A DNA stretch of 64,000 nucleotides from Streptomyces cellostaticus (GTDB taxonomy: Bacteria; Actinomycetota; Actinomycetes; Streptomycetales; Streptomycetaceae). Positions 36,870 to 45,881 of the stretch are shown piece by piece. Location of the stretch: NCBI RefSeq assembly GCF_023630175.1, contig NZ_JALLIN010000014.1:1-64000 (forward strand), in the 5' to 3' direction. Each line of letters opens with the position of its first letter. The stretch's first letter is position 1. Under the pieces are notes generated by a model. It ran no database searches, was not told where the DNA came from, and was given only the letters and a program-made list of their open reading frames with translations. A program made the translations under genes and the position numbers.

Positions 36870-38538
36870 TGAACTTGTCCTTGAGCTGCTGGAATTCCGC
36901 GTAGGTCTTGGCGAACTCGGTGTTGGTGGTGCCGTCCGTCGCCACGAAGTAGAACCAGCCGTCGTGCGTCGGATTCAGCGTCGCCCGCAAGGCGTCCTCG
37001 CCCGCGTTGCCGATCGGACCGGGCGGAAGACCCTTGTTGGTGTAGGTGTTGTACGGACTCCGGTTGCTGTTGATCTCCTTCTCGGAGATGTGGATGTTGC
37101 TCGTGCCCTTGAGGTAGTTGTAGGTCGAGTCGAACTGCAGCAACTGGTTGGTCTCGGTGTTGGTGGGCTTGAGGCGGTTGTAGATCACTTCCGCCATCTT
37201 GCGGAAGTCGTCGTGCGTCTTGCCCTCGGCCTGGACCAGGCTCGCGACCGTGAGCAGCTCGAACGCGTTCTTCAGGCCCAGGGCCTCCGCCTTGGCGGGC
37301 AGGTCGTACGGGGCGTACTTCTGCTTGGACTGGGTCACCATCTGCTTCAGGACCGCCTCGGGCTTCATGCCCTTCGCGGCCGGATACGTGGCCGGCCACA
37401 GGAAGCCCTCCAGCGGGTCCTGGACGGAGCCGCTGTTCTGCGCCCAGCTCGGCAGGCCGAGTTTCTTGTACTGCGCCTTGGCGACCTTCTTCGTGGTGCC
37501 GGCGGGGACACCGAGCTGTTTGTCGATGGCCTCGTACACCTGTGCGTTGCGCTCGCCGGGTTTGACGAGCACATTGCTCTGGCTCCGCGGGTCCAGCATC
37601 AACTGCACGGCACTGGCGGCGGACATCTCCTTCTTCAGGAGATACGCGCCGGCCTGGATGGTGTCCCCCTTGGGATTCTGCCCCTGGGCGCTCACGAAAG
37701 CGTCGGCGCTCTTGATCACGCCCGCTTCCTTCAGCCGCCGCCCGATCTCCCAGCCTCCGGCGCCCTTGGGAATCTCGACGGTCACTCTTTCGCTGGTCCC
37801 CTCGCCCGCGTAGTCGGGAGCCGGGGCGAAACGATTTTGGTAGAACTTCCAGCCGAAATAGGTGGCTCCGCCGAGGCCCCCGCCGAACACCAGGCAGACG
37901 ACCAGGCAGGCGCAGCCGTTGCGCCGCTTCTTGCCCTTGACCGGTTTCCTGCCCTTGCCCCGCCGCTCACGCCTGCTCTGCAGTTCGTGTCCGGCGTCGT
38001 CCTCACCGTCCTCGCCGGAGAAGAAGGCGTGGTTCTCCTCGCCGGCCGCGGATTCCGGTTCCGGTTCCGGTTCGGGACGCCGGCGGCCGGGCGGCTCGGG
38101 CGGCGGGAAGGCGTCCTCGGTCCGGTAGAAGTCGTGCTGCTGCACGCCGTAGGCGGCGGGCTGGTGGCCGTACGGGTCGCCGGGATCGGGCGGGTACGGC
38201 ACCTGCCCCTGGCCGCCGCTGGTGTTCCAGACGTCCTGGTGCTGGTACTGCTGATGGGTGTGCGCGGCGTGCTGCTGGTCCTGGCCGGGGAACCGGTGAC
38301 CGTAGTGCTGCCCGCCCTGCTCCGGGTGGTACGGGTACTGCTGCTGGTCGTACCCGGGCTGCCCGCCCTGGGTCCAGTCACCGTGCTGCGGCTGCTGCGG
38401 GTACTGCTGCTGCGCCTGGCCGTCGTAGAGGGACTGCTGACCCGCGTGGGTCTGCTGCCCTCGCCATCCGCCGTCCCCGTACAACGGGTCCTCCGGATGC
38501 CACGGTTCGGAGCCAGGGCCCCGGCCATACTCAGTCAT
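36850..38538 (-). CDS. mltG: Endolytic transglycosylase MltG (YceG-like) with long disordered N-terminus
   Basis: This 562-residue murein enzyme releases nascent glycan strands at the membrane. The first 190 residues are a cytoplasmic Gln/His/Tyr/Pro-rich tract. A Lys/Arg-rich stretch and one membrane segment (about 205-230) follow, then the extracellular YceG domain. The catalytic glutamate lies in LLTVASLVQAEGKTHDD, and SPYNTYTNKGLPPGPIGN is the family C-terminal motif. The ATG at 38538 is preceded by GGGG. It sits in the conserved ruvX-mltG-aroE order. Confidence 0.92.
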   Translation of the reverse strand: MTEYGRGPGSEPWHPEDPLYGDGGWRGQQTHAGQQSLYDGQAQQQYPQQPQHGDWTQGGQPGYDQQQYPYHPEQGGQHYGHRFPGQDQQHAAHTHQQYQHQDVWNTSGGQGQVPYPPDPGDPYGHQPAAYGVQQHDFYRTEDAFPPPEPPGRRRPEPEPEPESAAGEENHAFFSGEDGEDDAGHELQSRRERRGKGRKPVKGKKRRNGCACLVVCLVFGGGLGGATYFGWKFYQNRFAPAPDYAGEGTSERVTVEIPKGAGGWEIGRRLKEAGVIKSADAFVSAQGQNPKGDTIQAGAYLLKKEMSAASAVQLMLDPRSQSNVLVKPGERNAQVYEAIDKQLGVPAGTTKKVAKAQYKKLGLPSWAQNSGSVQDPLEGFLWPATYPAAKGMKPEAVLKQMVTQSKQKYAPYDLPAKAEALGLKNAFELLTVASLVQAEGKTHDDFRKMAEVIYNRLKPTNTETNQLLQFDSTYNYLKGTSNIHISEKEINSNRSPYNTYTNKGLPPGPIGNAGEDALRATLNPTHDGWFYFVATDGTTNTEFAKTYAEFQQLKDKFNASSGN

Positions 38539-38658
38539 CGATCCCCTAGAGCCGCGAGGCGGACGGTCACGCGGCGGGGACCGGATCCCGTTCCGCCTCT
38601 TGCTGTGCGCCGGCTGTTCGAACACCGCCGCATCGCGCGGAACGTTACCGTATCGCGA

Positions 38659-39123
38659 TCAGATGACCACTTCGACGCCCTCGCCGGGTGCTTTGCCTGA
38701 CACCCGTTCGGATTCCAGGGCCTGCTGCAGAATGATCACGGCGGCCGCCTGGTCGATCACGGAGCGGCCCTTCTTCGATCTCACCCCCGAGGCGCGTAGT
38801 CCCTGACTGGCCGTCACGGTCGTCATCCGCTCGTCCACCAGGCGGACCGGCACCGGTGCGATGCCGCCGGCCAGGTCCTGGACGAAGGCGCGGACCTTGG
38901 TGGCGGCCGGCCCCTCGCCCCCCTTGAGGGAGCGAGGGAGTCCGACGACGACCTCGATCGGCTCGTACTCCTCCACCAGTTGCCGCAGCCGGCGGTGGGC
39001 GGCGGGGACGTCCCGGCCCGGGACGGTCTCCACCGGGGTGGCGAGGATCCCGTCGGGGTCGCACGAGGCGACCCCGATCCGGGCGTCCCCGACGTCGATC
39101 GCGAGCCGGCGTCCTGTGCGCAT
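38659..39123 (-). CDS. ruvX: Holliday junction resolvase-like protein RuvX (YqgF)
   Basis: This 154-residue RNase H-fold nuclease has the acidic site AIDVGDARIGVASCDP, the middle strand EVVVGLPRSLKGGEG, and the C-terminal DERMTTVTA and DQAAAVIILQ. The family is implicated in 16S rRNA 5'-end processing and possibly recombination. It lies 14 bases after alaS, the usual bacterial neighbour. Confidence 0.93.
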   Translation of the reverse strand: MRTGRRLAIDVGDARIGVASCDPDGILATPVETVPGRDVPAAHRRLRQLVEEYEPIEVVVGLPRSLKGGEGPAATKVRAFVQDLAGGIAPVPVRLVDERMTTVTASQGLRASGVRSKKGRSVIDQAAAVIILQQALESERVSGKAPGEGVEVVI

Positions 39124-39137
39124 GTGCGGTCGCTTCC

Positions 39138-41810
39138 CTACTTCGCGGTCTCGGCGACGAGCCGCTCGACGGCGTCGACGGCCTCGCCCAGCGCGGCCGG
39201 GTTCTGCCCGCCGCCCTGGGCGACGTCCGGCTTGCCGCCACCGCCGCCACCGAGGGTCTTGGCAGCGGTGCGGACCAGGTCACCGGCCTTGAGACCGCGC
39301 TCGCGGGCGGCCTCGTTGGTGGCGATGACGGTCAGCGGCTTGCCGTTGTTGACCGTGAACAGGGCGACCACGGCGGCCCGGCCGCCCTGGATACGGCCGC
39401 GTACGTCGAGGACCAGCCTGCGCAGGTCGTCGGGGGTCGTGCCGTCCGGGACCCGGCCGGTGACGAGCGCGACGCCCCGGACGTCCTTGGCGGCCTCGGC
39501 GAGACCGGCGGCGGCCTGCAGCACCTTCTCGGCGCGGAACTTCTCGATCTCCTTCTCGGCGTCCTTCAGCTTGCCGAGCATGGCGGAGATCTTCTCCGGC
39601 AGTTCCTCCGGGCGGCCCTTGACCAGTTCCTGGAGCTGGGCGACGACCGTGTGCTCACGGGCGAGGAAGTTGTAGGCGTCGACGCCGACCAGGGCCTCGA
39701 TACGCCGCACACCGGAGCCGATCGACGACTCGCCGAGCAGCTTGACCAGGCCGAGCTGGGCGGTGTTGTGCACGTGCGTGCCGCCGCACAGCTCCTTGGA
39801 GAAGTCGCCGATGGTGACCACGCGGACGCGCTCGCCGTACTTCTCGCCGAACTCGGCGATGGCGCCCTGCTTCTTGGCGTCGTCGATGCCCATGACCTCG
39901 GCGTGCACGTCGAGGTCGCGGGCGAGCACCTCGTTGATCTTCTGCTCGACGTCGGTCATCACGGCCGTCGGGACGGCGGCCGGGGAACCGAAGTCGAAGC
40001 GGAAGCGGCCGGGCTGGTTCTCGGAACCGGCCTGGGCGGCCGTCGGGCCGAGGGCGTCGCGCAGCGCCTGGTGGGTCAGGTGCGTGGCCGAGTGGGCGCG
40101 GGCGATGGCCTTGCGGCGCCGGGAGTCGATCGAGGCGTGGGCCTTGGCCCCGACGGTCACCTCGCCGACCTGGACGACGCCCTTGTGGACGTAGACGCCG
40201 GGGACCGGCTTCTGGCAGTCGCGGATCTCGATCACGGCACCGGAGTCGGCCTTGATACGGCCGGTGTCGCCGATCTGACCGCCGCCCTCGGCGTAGAACG
40301 GGGTGCGGTCGAGGACGATCTCGACCTCGTCGCCCTCGGTGGCGGCCGGCGAGGAGACGCCGTCCACCAGGATGCCGACGATCGTGGTCTCGCCCTCGGT
40401 GTCGGTGTAGCCGATGAAGTCGGTGGCACCGGCGGCGTCGGCGATCTCGCGGTAGGCGCCCATGTCGGCGTGGCCGGTCTTCTTGGCCCGGGCGTCGGCC
40501 TTGGCGCGCTCCCGCTGCTCCTTCATCAGGCGGCGGAAGCCGTCCTCGTCCACGGCGAGGCCCTGCTCGGCGGCCATCTCCAGGGTGAGGTCGATCGGGA
40601 AGCCCCAGGTGTCGTGGAGCAGGAACGCCTTGTCGCCGGAGAGGACGGTGCCGCCGGACCGCTTGGTCTCGGTGACGGCGGTGTCGAGGATGTTGGTGCC
40701 GGCCTTCAGCGTCTTCAGGAAGGCGTTCTCCTCGGCGAGGGCGACCTTCTCGATGCGCTCGCGGTCGGTGACCAGTTCCGGGTACTGCTGGCCCATCATG
40801 CCGATGACGACGTCGATCAGGTCCTTGACGACCGGACCGGTGGCGCCGAGCAGGCGCATGTTGCGGATGGCGCGGCGCATGATGCGGCGCAGCACGTAGC
40901 CGCGGCCCTCGTTGCCGGGGGTGACGCCGTCGCCGATGAGCATCACCGAGGTGCGCATGTGGTCGGTGACCACGCGCAGGGAGACGTCCGAGGCGTGGGC
41001 GTCGCCGTAGGCCACGCCGGTCAGCTCGGTGGCCTTGGCGATGACGGCCATGGAGGTGTCGATCTCGTACATGTTCTGCACGCCCTGCAGAATCATGGCG
41101 AGCCGCTCGAGGCCGAGCCCGGTGTCGATGTTCTTGCTCGGCAGTTCACCGAGGATCTCGAAGTTGTCCTTGCCGGTGCCCTCGCCACGCTCGTACTGCA
41201 TGAAGACGAGGTTCCAGATCTCCACGTACCGCTCGTCGTTGACGGCGGGGCCGCCCTCGGCGCCGAACTCGGGGCCGCGGTCGTAGTTGATCTCGGAGCA
41301 GGGGCCGCAGGGACCGGGGACGCCCATGGACCAGTAGTTGTCCTTCATGCCCAGGCGCTGGATGCGCTCCTTGGGCACGCCGACGACCTCGTGCCAGATG
41401 CGCTCGGCCTCGTCGTCGTCCTGGTAGACGGTGATCCACAGGCGCTCGGGATCGAGGCCGTAACCGCCCTGGTCCTGGGCCGAGGTGAGCAGCTCCCAGG
41501 CGTGCTTGATGGCACCTTCCTTGAAGTAGTCACCGAAGGAGAAGTTGCCGCACATCTGGAAGAACGTGCCGTGCCGGGTGGTCTTGCCGACCTCTTCGAT
41601 GTCGGGCGTGCGCACGCACTTCTGCACGCTGGTGGCGCGCGTGAAGGGGGGCTTGACCTCACCCAGGAAGTAGGGCTTGAAGGGCACCATGCCGGCGGGG
41701 ACCAGGAGCAGAGTCGGGTCGTCCGCGATGAGCGACGCCGAAGGGACGACGGTGTGCCCGCGCTCCTCGAAGAAGCTCAGCCAGCGGCGGCGAATCTCGG
41801 CCGACTCCAT
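39138..41810 (-). CDS. alaS: Alanyl-tRNA synthetase
   Basis: This 890-residue class II synthetase has an aminoacylation domain ([20 protein letters not shown] at the start), a tRNA-recognition region, and an editing domain with zinc motifs SATHLTH and ELCGGTHV. The C-terminal DHHA1 region ends in a Gly-rich loop ([15 protein letters not shown]). The full family length is present. Its ATG overlaps the stop of the upstream DUF6167-type gene (TGATG). Confidence 0.97.
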   Translation of the reverse strand: MESAEIRRRWLSFFEERGHTVVPSASLIADDPTLLLVPAGMVPFKPYFLGEVKPPFTRATSVQKCVRTPDIEEVGKTTRHGTFFQMCGNFSFGDYFKEGAIKHAWELLTSAQDQGGYGLDPERLWITVYQDDDEAERIWHEVVGVPKERIQRLGMKDNYWSMGVPGPCGPCSEINYDRGPEFGAEGGPAVNDERYVEIWNLVFMQYERGEGTGKDNFEILGELPSKNIDTGLGLERLAMILQGVQNMYEIDTSMAVIAKATELTGVAYGDAHASDVSLRVVTDHMRTSVMLIGDGVTPGNEGRGYVLRRIMRRAIRNMRLLGATGPVVKDLIDVVIGMMGQQYPELVTDRERIEKVALAEENAFLKTLKAGTNILDTAVTETKRSGGTVLSGDKAFLLHDTWGFPIDLTLEMAAEQGLAVDEDGFRRLMKEQRERAKADARAKKTGHADMGAYREIADAAGATDFIGYTDTEGETTIVGILVDGVSSPAATEGDEVEIVLDRTPFYAEGGGQIGDTGRIKADSGAVIEIRDCQKPVPGVYVHKGVVQVGEVTVGAKAHASIDSRRRKAIARAHSATHLTHQALRDALGPTAAQAGSENQPGRFRFDFGSPAAVPTAVMTDVEQKINEVLARDLDVHAEVMGIDDAKKQGAIAEFGEKYGERVRVVTIGDFSKELCGGTHVHNTAQLGLVKLLGESSIGSGVRRIEALVGVDAYNFLAREHTVVAQLQELVKGRPEELPEKISAMLGKLKDAEKEIEKFRAEKVLQAAAGLAEAAKDVRGVALVTGRVPDGTTPDDLRRLVLDVRGRIQGGRAAVVALFTVNNGKPLTVIATNEAARERGLKAGDLVRTAAKTLGGGGGGKPDVAQGGGQNPAALGEAVDAVERLVAETAK

Positions 41811-42157
41811 CAGTGGTCCTCATTCCGGTTGTACGAGTACGTCGTGTTCTCGACGTACTTGGGGTTGCTGCGGTCGTTCTCCAGGGCGGCGTACCGCCCG
41901 GGCGCGGGGATTTCGGGGGCGGCGTCGATGCCCAGCGCCTCCCCCAGTTCGGCCTCCCGCCGGGCCATGTTGTGGCGCACGTCGAGCGCGAAGCCGACCG
42001 CGCCGTCCTTCAGCTTCCGGCCGGTCTCCAGGGCCTTGTCGGCCGCGGTGGCGGCGAGGCTCTCCGGAGTGAGCTGCCTGAGCTTGCGGTTGACCTTGGT
42101 GGTGGCCCACACACCGGCGGCGACGCCCGAGGTGAACCAGAACGTACGGCGGAACAT
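41810..42157 (-). CDS. DUF6167-like small protein upstream of alaS
   Basis: This 115-residue protein begins [22 protein letters not shown], a likely membrane-inserted N-terminus. Helical segments follow ([20 protein letters not shown]) and a charged tail ends in NRNEDH. Its stop overlaps the alaS start, so it is translationally coupled to AlaRS in actinomycetes. No function is known to me. Confidence 0.8.
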   Translation of the reverse strand: MFRRTFWFTSGVAAGVWATTKVNRKLRQLTPESLAATAADKALETGRKLKDGAVGFALDVRHNMARREAELGEALGIDAAPEIPAPGRYAALENDRSNPKYVENTTYSYNRNEDH

Positions 42158-42164
42158 CGCTCGG

Positions 42165-42596
42165 TCAGTCCTTCTTCCGCTTGCGTCGTGCGGCGGGAAG
42201 CGTGCGGCCCACGATCACCGTACGCCGGGGCGGCTTCGCGGGCGCGTCGTCCCGGCGGCCGCTCAGGGCCCGGCGTACGCCGTAGCCGAAGGCCGCGACC
42301 TTGACCAGCGGGCCGCCGAAGGTGGAGGCGACGGTGGTGGAGAGCGCGGAGGCGTTCGACGTGACCTCCTGGACGTCGGAGGCGATCGCGTCGACCCGGT
42401 CGATCTGGGTCTGCGCGGAGCGCACGGCCGCGGAGGCGTCCGCGAGCAACGGGACGGCCTGGTCGGTCACATCCGCCACCAGCTTGGTGGTCGCCTTGAG
42501 CGTCTGGGCCACCCTCACCAGCGCGACGGCGAGGAAGGAGACCAGGATCGCCCAGAAGACGGCCACCAGGATCCCGGCCACCTCTCCACCGGACAC
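42165..42596 (-). CDS. DUF948-family membrane protein
   Basis: This is about 143 residues from the GTG at 42596 (MSGGEVAGILVAVFWAIL), with one N-terminal membrane helix. A long coiled helical part follows (SAQTQIDRVDAIASDVQEVTS) and then a basic C-terminus. The earlier ATG at 42641 is less likely. Methyl-accepting-chemotaxis-like helices are typical of DUF948. It forms a unit with the DUF6167-like gene and alaS; its role is unknown. Confidence 0.82.
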   Translation of the reverse strand: MSGGEVAGILVAVFWAILVSFLAVALVRVAQTLKATTKLVADVTDQAVPLLADASAAVRSAQTQIDRVDAIASDVQEVTSNASALSTTVASTFGGPLVKVAAFGYGVRRALSGRRDDAPAKPPRRTVIVGRTLPAARRKRKKD

Positions 42597-42738
42597 TGTG
42601 CGCACCCGCTCCCTGAAACGTGCTCTGAACATCGGAACCATGAGAAAAGCAGTGCACCGAGCCTATCGCGCCGGTGGCGGGGCTCTGTACCGGATTACCG
42701 TCGGCGGCGGGCGCGGCCGCGGGAAGCGATTGTACGGA

Positions 42739-44955
42739 ATGAACACGGTTCAGTACGCTCCGTGTTCCATGCGAGGTCCTCAGCGCCCCGGCCCCCGCGG
42801 CGACGGCGAGCCGCCCCTTGAACTCACCGCATTCGTCGGGCGCTCGGCCGAACTCGACGCGCTGGCCGGGGCGATGGCGGCGGCCCGGCTGGTGACCGTG
42901 ACCGGCGCGGGCGGGGTGGGCAAGTCCCGGCTCGCGCTCCGGGCCGCGGTGCGGGCGGCGGCCGGGGCGCAGGTGTCGACGGTCGAGCTGGCGCCGGTGC
43001 GGGATCCGCTGTTCGTCGAGTACGCGGTGGCGGAGGTGCTGGGCCTGACCGACCACACCACCCGGCCGCTCCGCGAAGCGCTGCTCGGCCACCTGGCGGG
43101 CCGCCGCCTGCTGCTGGTGCTGGACGGGTTCGAGCATCTGGTGGAGGCCTGCGCCGAGCTGGCCGCGGAACTGCTGCGCCGGCTTCCGGGGCTGCGGGTG
43201 CTGGCCGTGGGACGGCGTCCACTGGGGCTGGCGGGCGAGCGGCTGTTCCCGCTGGCGCCGTTGGGCACGGACGAGGCGGTGGAGCTGTTCGCCGACCGGG
43301 CCCGGCGGCACGGTGCCGAGGTGGCGGACCTCCCCGCGGTGCGGGAGCTGTGCCTGCGCCTCGAGGGGATCCCGCTCGCGGTGGAGCTGGCCGCGGGGCG
43401 GCTGCGGGCGCTGTCCCCGGCCCAGTTGCTCGCGCGTCTCGACGACCGGTTCCGGCTGCTGACCGGCGGGGGCCGGGACGCCCTGCCGCGCCATCGGACC
43501 CTGCGCACCGCGATCGGCTGGAGCCACGAGCTGTGCACCTCGGCCGAACGGCTGCTGTGGGCGCGGCTGTCGGTGTTCGCGGGGACCTTCGACCTGGACG
43601 CGGCCGAGTACGTGTGCAGCGGGGACGGGCTGCCCGCCGAGGACGTCCTGGACGTCCTGTCGGAGCTGATCGCCCAGTCGCTGGTGACCCGCGAGGAGGC
43701 GGCCACGGGTCCCCGCTACCGGATGCTGGAGACCGTCCGGGCCTACGGCGCCGGCTGGCTGGCGGCCGCCGGGGACACGGCCCGGACGCGGCGGCGGCAC
43801 CGCGACTGGTGCCTGGGCCTGGCCACGATGTGCGAGCTGGACTGGTTCTCGCCGCGGCAGCGGGAGGCGGCCGCGCGGATCGAGGCGGAGCTGCCGAATC
43901 TGCGGGGCGCCCTGGACTTCTGCCTCTCCGAACCGGAGGAGGCGCACCTGGGCCAGTACCTGGCGGGCTCGCTGTGGTTCTGCTGGGCCGGCTGCGGGCG
44001 GCTGTCGGAGGGGCGGCACTGGCTGGAGCGCAGCGTGGACGTGGAACCGCGGCCGGGGTACGGGCGCTCGCGGCTGAAGGCGCTGTGGGTGCTCGGCTAC
44101 GTGGCGATCCTGCAGGGCGACACGACGCCGGCGCGGGCGGCGCTGCGGGAGTGCCGGGAGCAGGCGGAGCGGGTCGCGGACGGCACGGCGGTGGCGTACG
44201 CGGAGCACCGCGCGGGCTGTCTGGCACTGGTGACGGACGACATGGCGCGGGCGGAGCGGCTGCTGCGCTCGGCCCTCGGGCGGTACCAGGAGCTGGGCGA
44301 GCTGAACAGCAACGTGCTGATGAGCCAGGTGGAGCTGGCGATGGCGCGGGCGTTCCAGGGGGACCTGGCGGACGCGGTGCGGCTGTGCGAGGACGTGCGC
44401 CGGGTGTGCGAGGACCACGGGGAGCACTGGGCCCGTTCCTACGCGCTGTACGTGCTGGCGTACGCGTCCTGGCGGGACGGGGACCAGCGCCGTGCACGGG
44501 AGCTGCTCGTGGACTGCCTGGGCGACGTGCACGCCTTCGACGACCTGCTCGGCTCGGTGCTGTCACTGGAGCTGCTGGCCCTGGTGACGGTGTCCCAGGG
44601 CGATCCGGCCGAGGCGGCGGTCCTGCAGGGCGCCGCGGGCCGGCTGTGGCCGTCGGTCGGGCTGCCGCTGTTCGGGTCGGCGTACTACAACGCGCCGCAC
44701 GAGCTGTGCGAGGCGACGGCCCGGCGGGCCCTCGGCGACGAACGGTACGAGGAGCTGCTGGCCGAGGGGGCCCGGCTCGACCGGGACGCGGCCGTGGCCC
44801 GGGCGCTGTCGCCCGGCGGGGTCCGGCCGCCGCACGCGGTGCCCGGCCCGCGGGGACCGGTGCCGCGTGCGCTCGGGGAGGCCGGGAAACGCGAACCCGC
44901 CGCCTCCCGCACCCGGAAGGGCGGGGAGGCGGCGGGCGGAGTGCCTGCGCCGTGA
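42739..44955 (+). CDS. NB-ARC/TPR regulator-like protein without recognisable DNA-binding domain
   Basis: This is about 738 residues. It begins with a STAND-type NTPase: LTAFVGRSAELDALA, P-loop VTGAGGVGKSRLALR, Walker B region LLLVLDGFEHLVEAC, and the GxP motif EGIPLAVELAAGRLRALSP. The C-terminal half is helical TPR-like repeats (about 400-690) ending in a Pro/Arg-rich tail. Unlike AfsR or LuxR/LAL proteins it has neither a SARP domain in front nor a LuxR helix-turn-helix behind. Starts at 42739 or 42769 are both possible. It is transcribed divergently from the alaS unit. Confidence 0.8.
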   Translation: MNTVQYAPCSMRGPQRPGPRGDGEPPLELTAFVGRSAELDALAGAMAAARLVTVTGAGGVGKSRLALRAAVRAAAGAQVSTVELAPVRDPLFVEYAVAEVLGLTDHTTRPLREALLGHLAGRRLLLVLDGFEHLVEACAELAAELLRRLPGLRVLAVGRRPLGLAGERLFPLAPLGTDEAVELFADRARRHGAEVADLPAVRELCLRLEGIPLAVELAAGRLRALSPAQLLARLDDRFRLLTGGGRDALPRHRTLRTAIGWSHELCTSAERLLWARLSVFAGTFDLDAAEYVCSGDGLPAEDVLDVLSELIAQSLVTREEAATGPRYRMLETVRAYGAGWLAAAGDTARTRRRHRDWCLGLATMCELDWFSPRQREAAARIEAELPNLRGALDFCLSEPEEAHLGQYLAGSLWFCWAGCGRLSEGRHWLERSVDVEPRPGYGRSRLKALWVLGYVAILQGDTTPARAALRECREQAERVADGTAVAYAEHRAGCLALVTDDMARAERLLRSALGRYQELGELNSNVLMSQVELAMARAFQGDLADAVRLCEDVRRVCEDHGEHWARSYALYVLAYASWRDGDQRRARELLVDCLGDVHAFDDLLGSVLSLELLALVTVSQGDPAEAAVLQGAAGRLWPSVGLPLFGSAYYNAPHELCEATARRALGDERYEELLAEGARLDRDAAVARALSPGGVRPPHAVPGPRGPVPRALGEAGKREPAASRTRKGGEAAGGVPAP
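44896..44936 (-). terminator. Terminator of rpsD inside the convergent gene's 3' end
   Basis: A 15-bp stem with one bulged G (44896-44910 with 44921-44936) lies 26 bases beyond the rpsD stop codon on the minus strand. It falls within the last codons of the convergent NB-ARC gene, shaping that protein's C-terminal residues. Confidence 0.6.
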
Positions 44956-44961
44956 CCTGGA

Positions 44962-45576
44962 TCAGCGGGCGTAGTACTCGACGACGAGCTGCTCGTCGCA
45001 GATCACCGGGATCTCCTTGCGGTTCGGCTCGCGGTCCAGGCGGAACGCCAGGGCCTTGAGGTTCACCTGCAGGTAGCGCGGGGTCTCGCCGTCGGGGGCG
45101 AAGCCGCCCTCGCGGGCGACCTGGAAGAGCGTCTTGTCCTTGGAGCGGTCGCGGACCTGCACGACGTCGTCCGGACGGACACGGAAGGACGGCTTGTCGA
45201 CCTTCTGGCCGTTGACCTGGATGTGGCCGTGGACGACCATCTGGCGGGCCTGGTAGATCGTGCGGGCGATGCCCGAACGCAGGACCAGCGCGTCGAGACG
45301 GCGCTCGAGCTCGATGATCAGGGCCTCACCGGTCTTGCCCTGGACCTTGGAGGCACGCTCGTAGGCGCGGACGAGCTGACGCTCGGACACGTCGTACTGC
45401 GCGCGCAGACGCTGCTTCTCGAGCAGACGGACCTTGTAGTCCGAGTTCTGCTTGCGGCCGCGGCCGTGCTCACCCGGCGGGTAGGGGCGGGCCTCGAAGT
45501 ACTTGACGGCCTTCGGGGTCAGCGCGATGCCGAGGGCACGCGACTTCTTGACCTTGGGGCGGGACTGGTTCGCCAC
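44962..45576 (-). CDS. rpsD: 30S ribosomal protein S4 (zinc-free form)
   Basis: This 204-residue protein nucleates 30S assembly. It begins [19 protein letters not shown]. The S4 RNA-binding domain is [23 protein letters not shown], and the sequence ends VEYYAR. The N-terminal zinc-ribbon cysteines are absent, matching the Streptomyces C-minus paralogue type. The GTG at 45576 was chosen by family length; the frame is open upstream in a non-coding leader. Confidence 0.96.
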   Translation of the reverse strand: MANQSRPKVKKSRALGIALTPKAVKYFEARPYPPGEHGRGRKQNSDYKVRLLEKQRLRAQYDVSERQLVRAYERASKVQGKTGEALIIELERRLDALVLRSGIARTIYQARQMVVHGHIQVNGQKVDKPSFRVRPDDVVQVRDRSKDKTLFQVAREGGFAPDGETPRYLQVNLKALAFRLDREPNRKEIPVICDEQLVVEYYAR

Positions 45577-45881
45577 TGTCTGTTTCTCTTTCCTGGTTTT
45601 CGGCTCGTCAGGGTTGAGGGAGGTCGCATCCGCAGCCGGGGAAACCCGCCGGGTCCGCTCGGGACCTGCCGGGCAGCCGCTCCCCTGATCTGGGCACATA
45701 CGTGCAGCACGCGAGTGGCCCACCTGCCGCTCCCGGGACTCCGGGTGGTGGTGGGCTGCCCGCGACACCGTTCGACGGTGCGCGACGCTCCTGGAGCCGG
45801 TCCGCGAGGGACCGGGGCTCCGGCTGGCTGTCCCGCTCTGACTGCGCGGGACTCAGCACTTCGGGGCAGTCTACAGGCTGC
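45577..45881. other. Leader/promoter region of rpsD
   Basis: These 305 bases between rarA and rpsD hold no supported gene. The minus-strand transcript can form several short hairpins, including CCGGTCC/GGGACCGG near 45800 and CACCGT/ACGGTG near 45775. S4 is autogenous in other bacteria, so a regulatory leader is possible but not shown. Confidence 0.45.

Noticed and set aside
42600..42740. T-box or other tRNA-sensing leader for the alaS unit
   Set aside because: No T-box consensus sequence or specifier stem is recognisable in the region upstream of the DUF948 gene.
39651..42821. A 1056-residue plus-strand open frame opposite alaS
   Set aside because: This is an antisense shadow of alaS and neighbours; codon bias belongs to the minus-strand genes.
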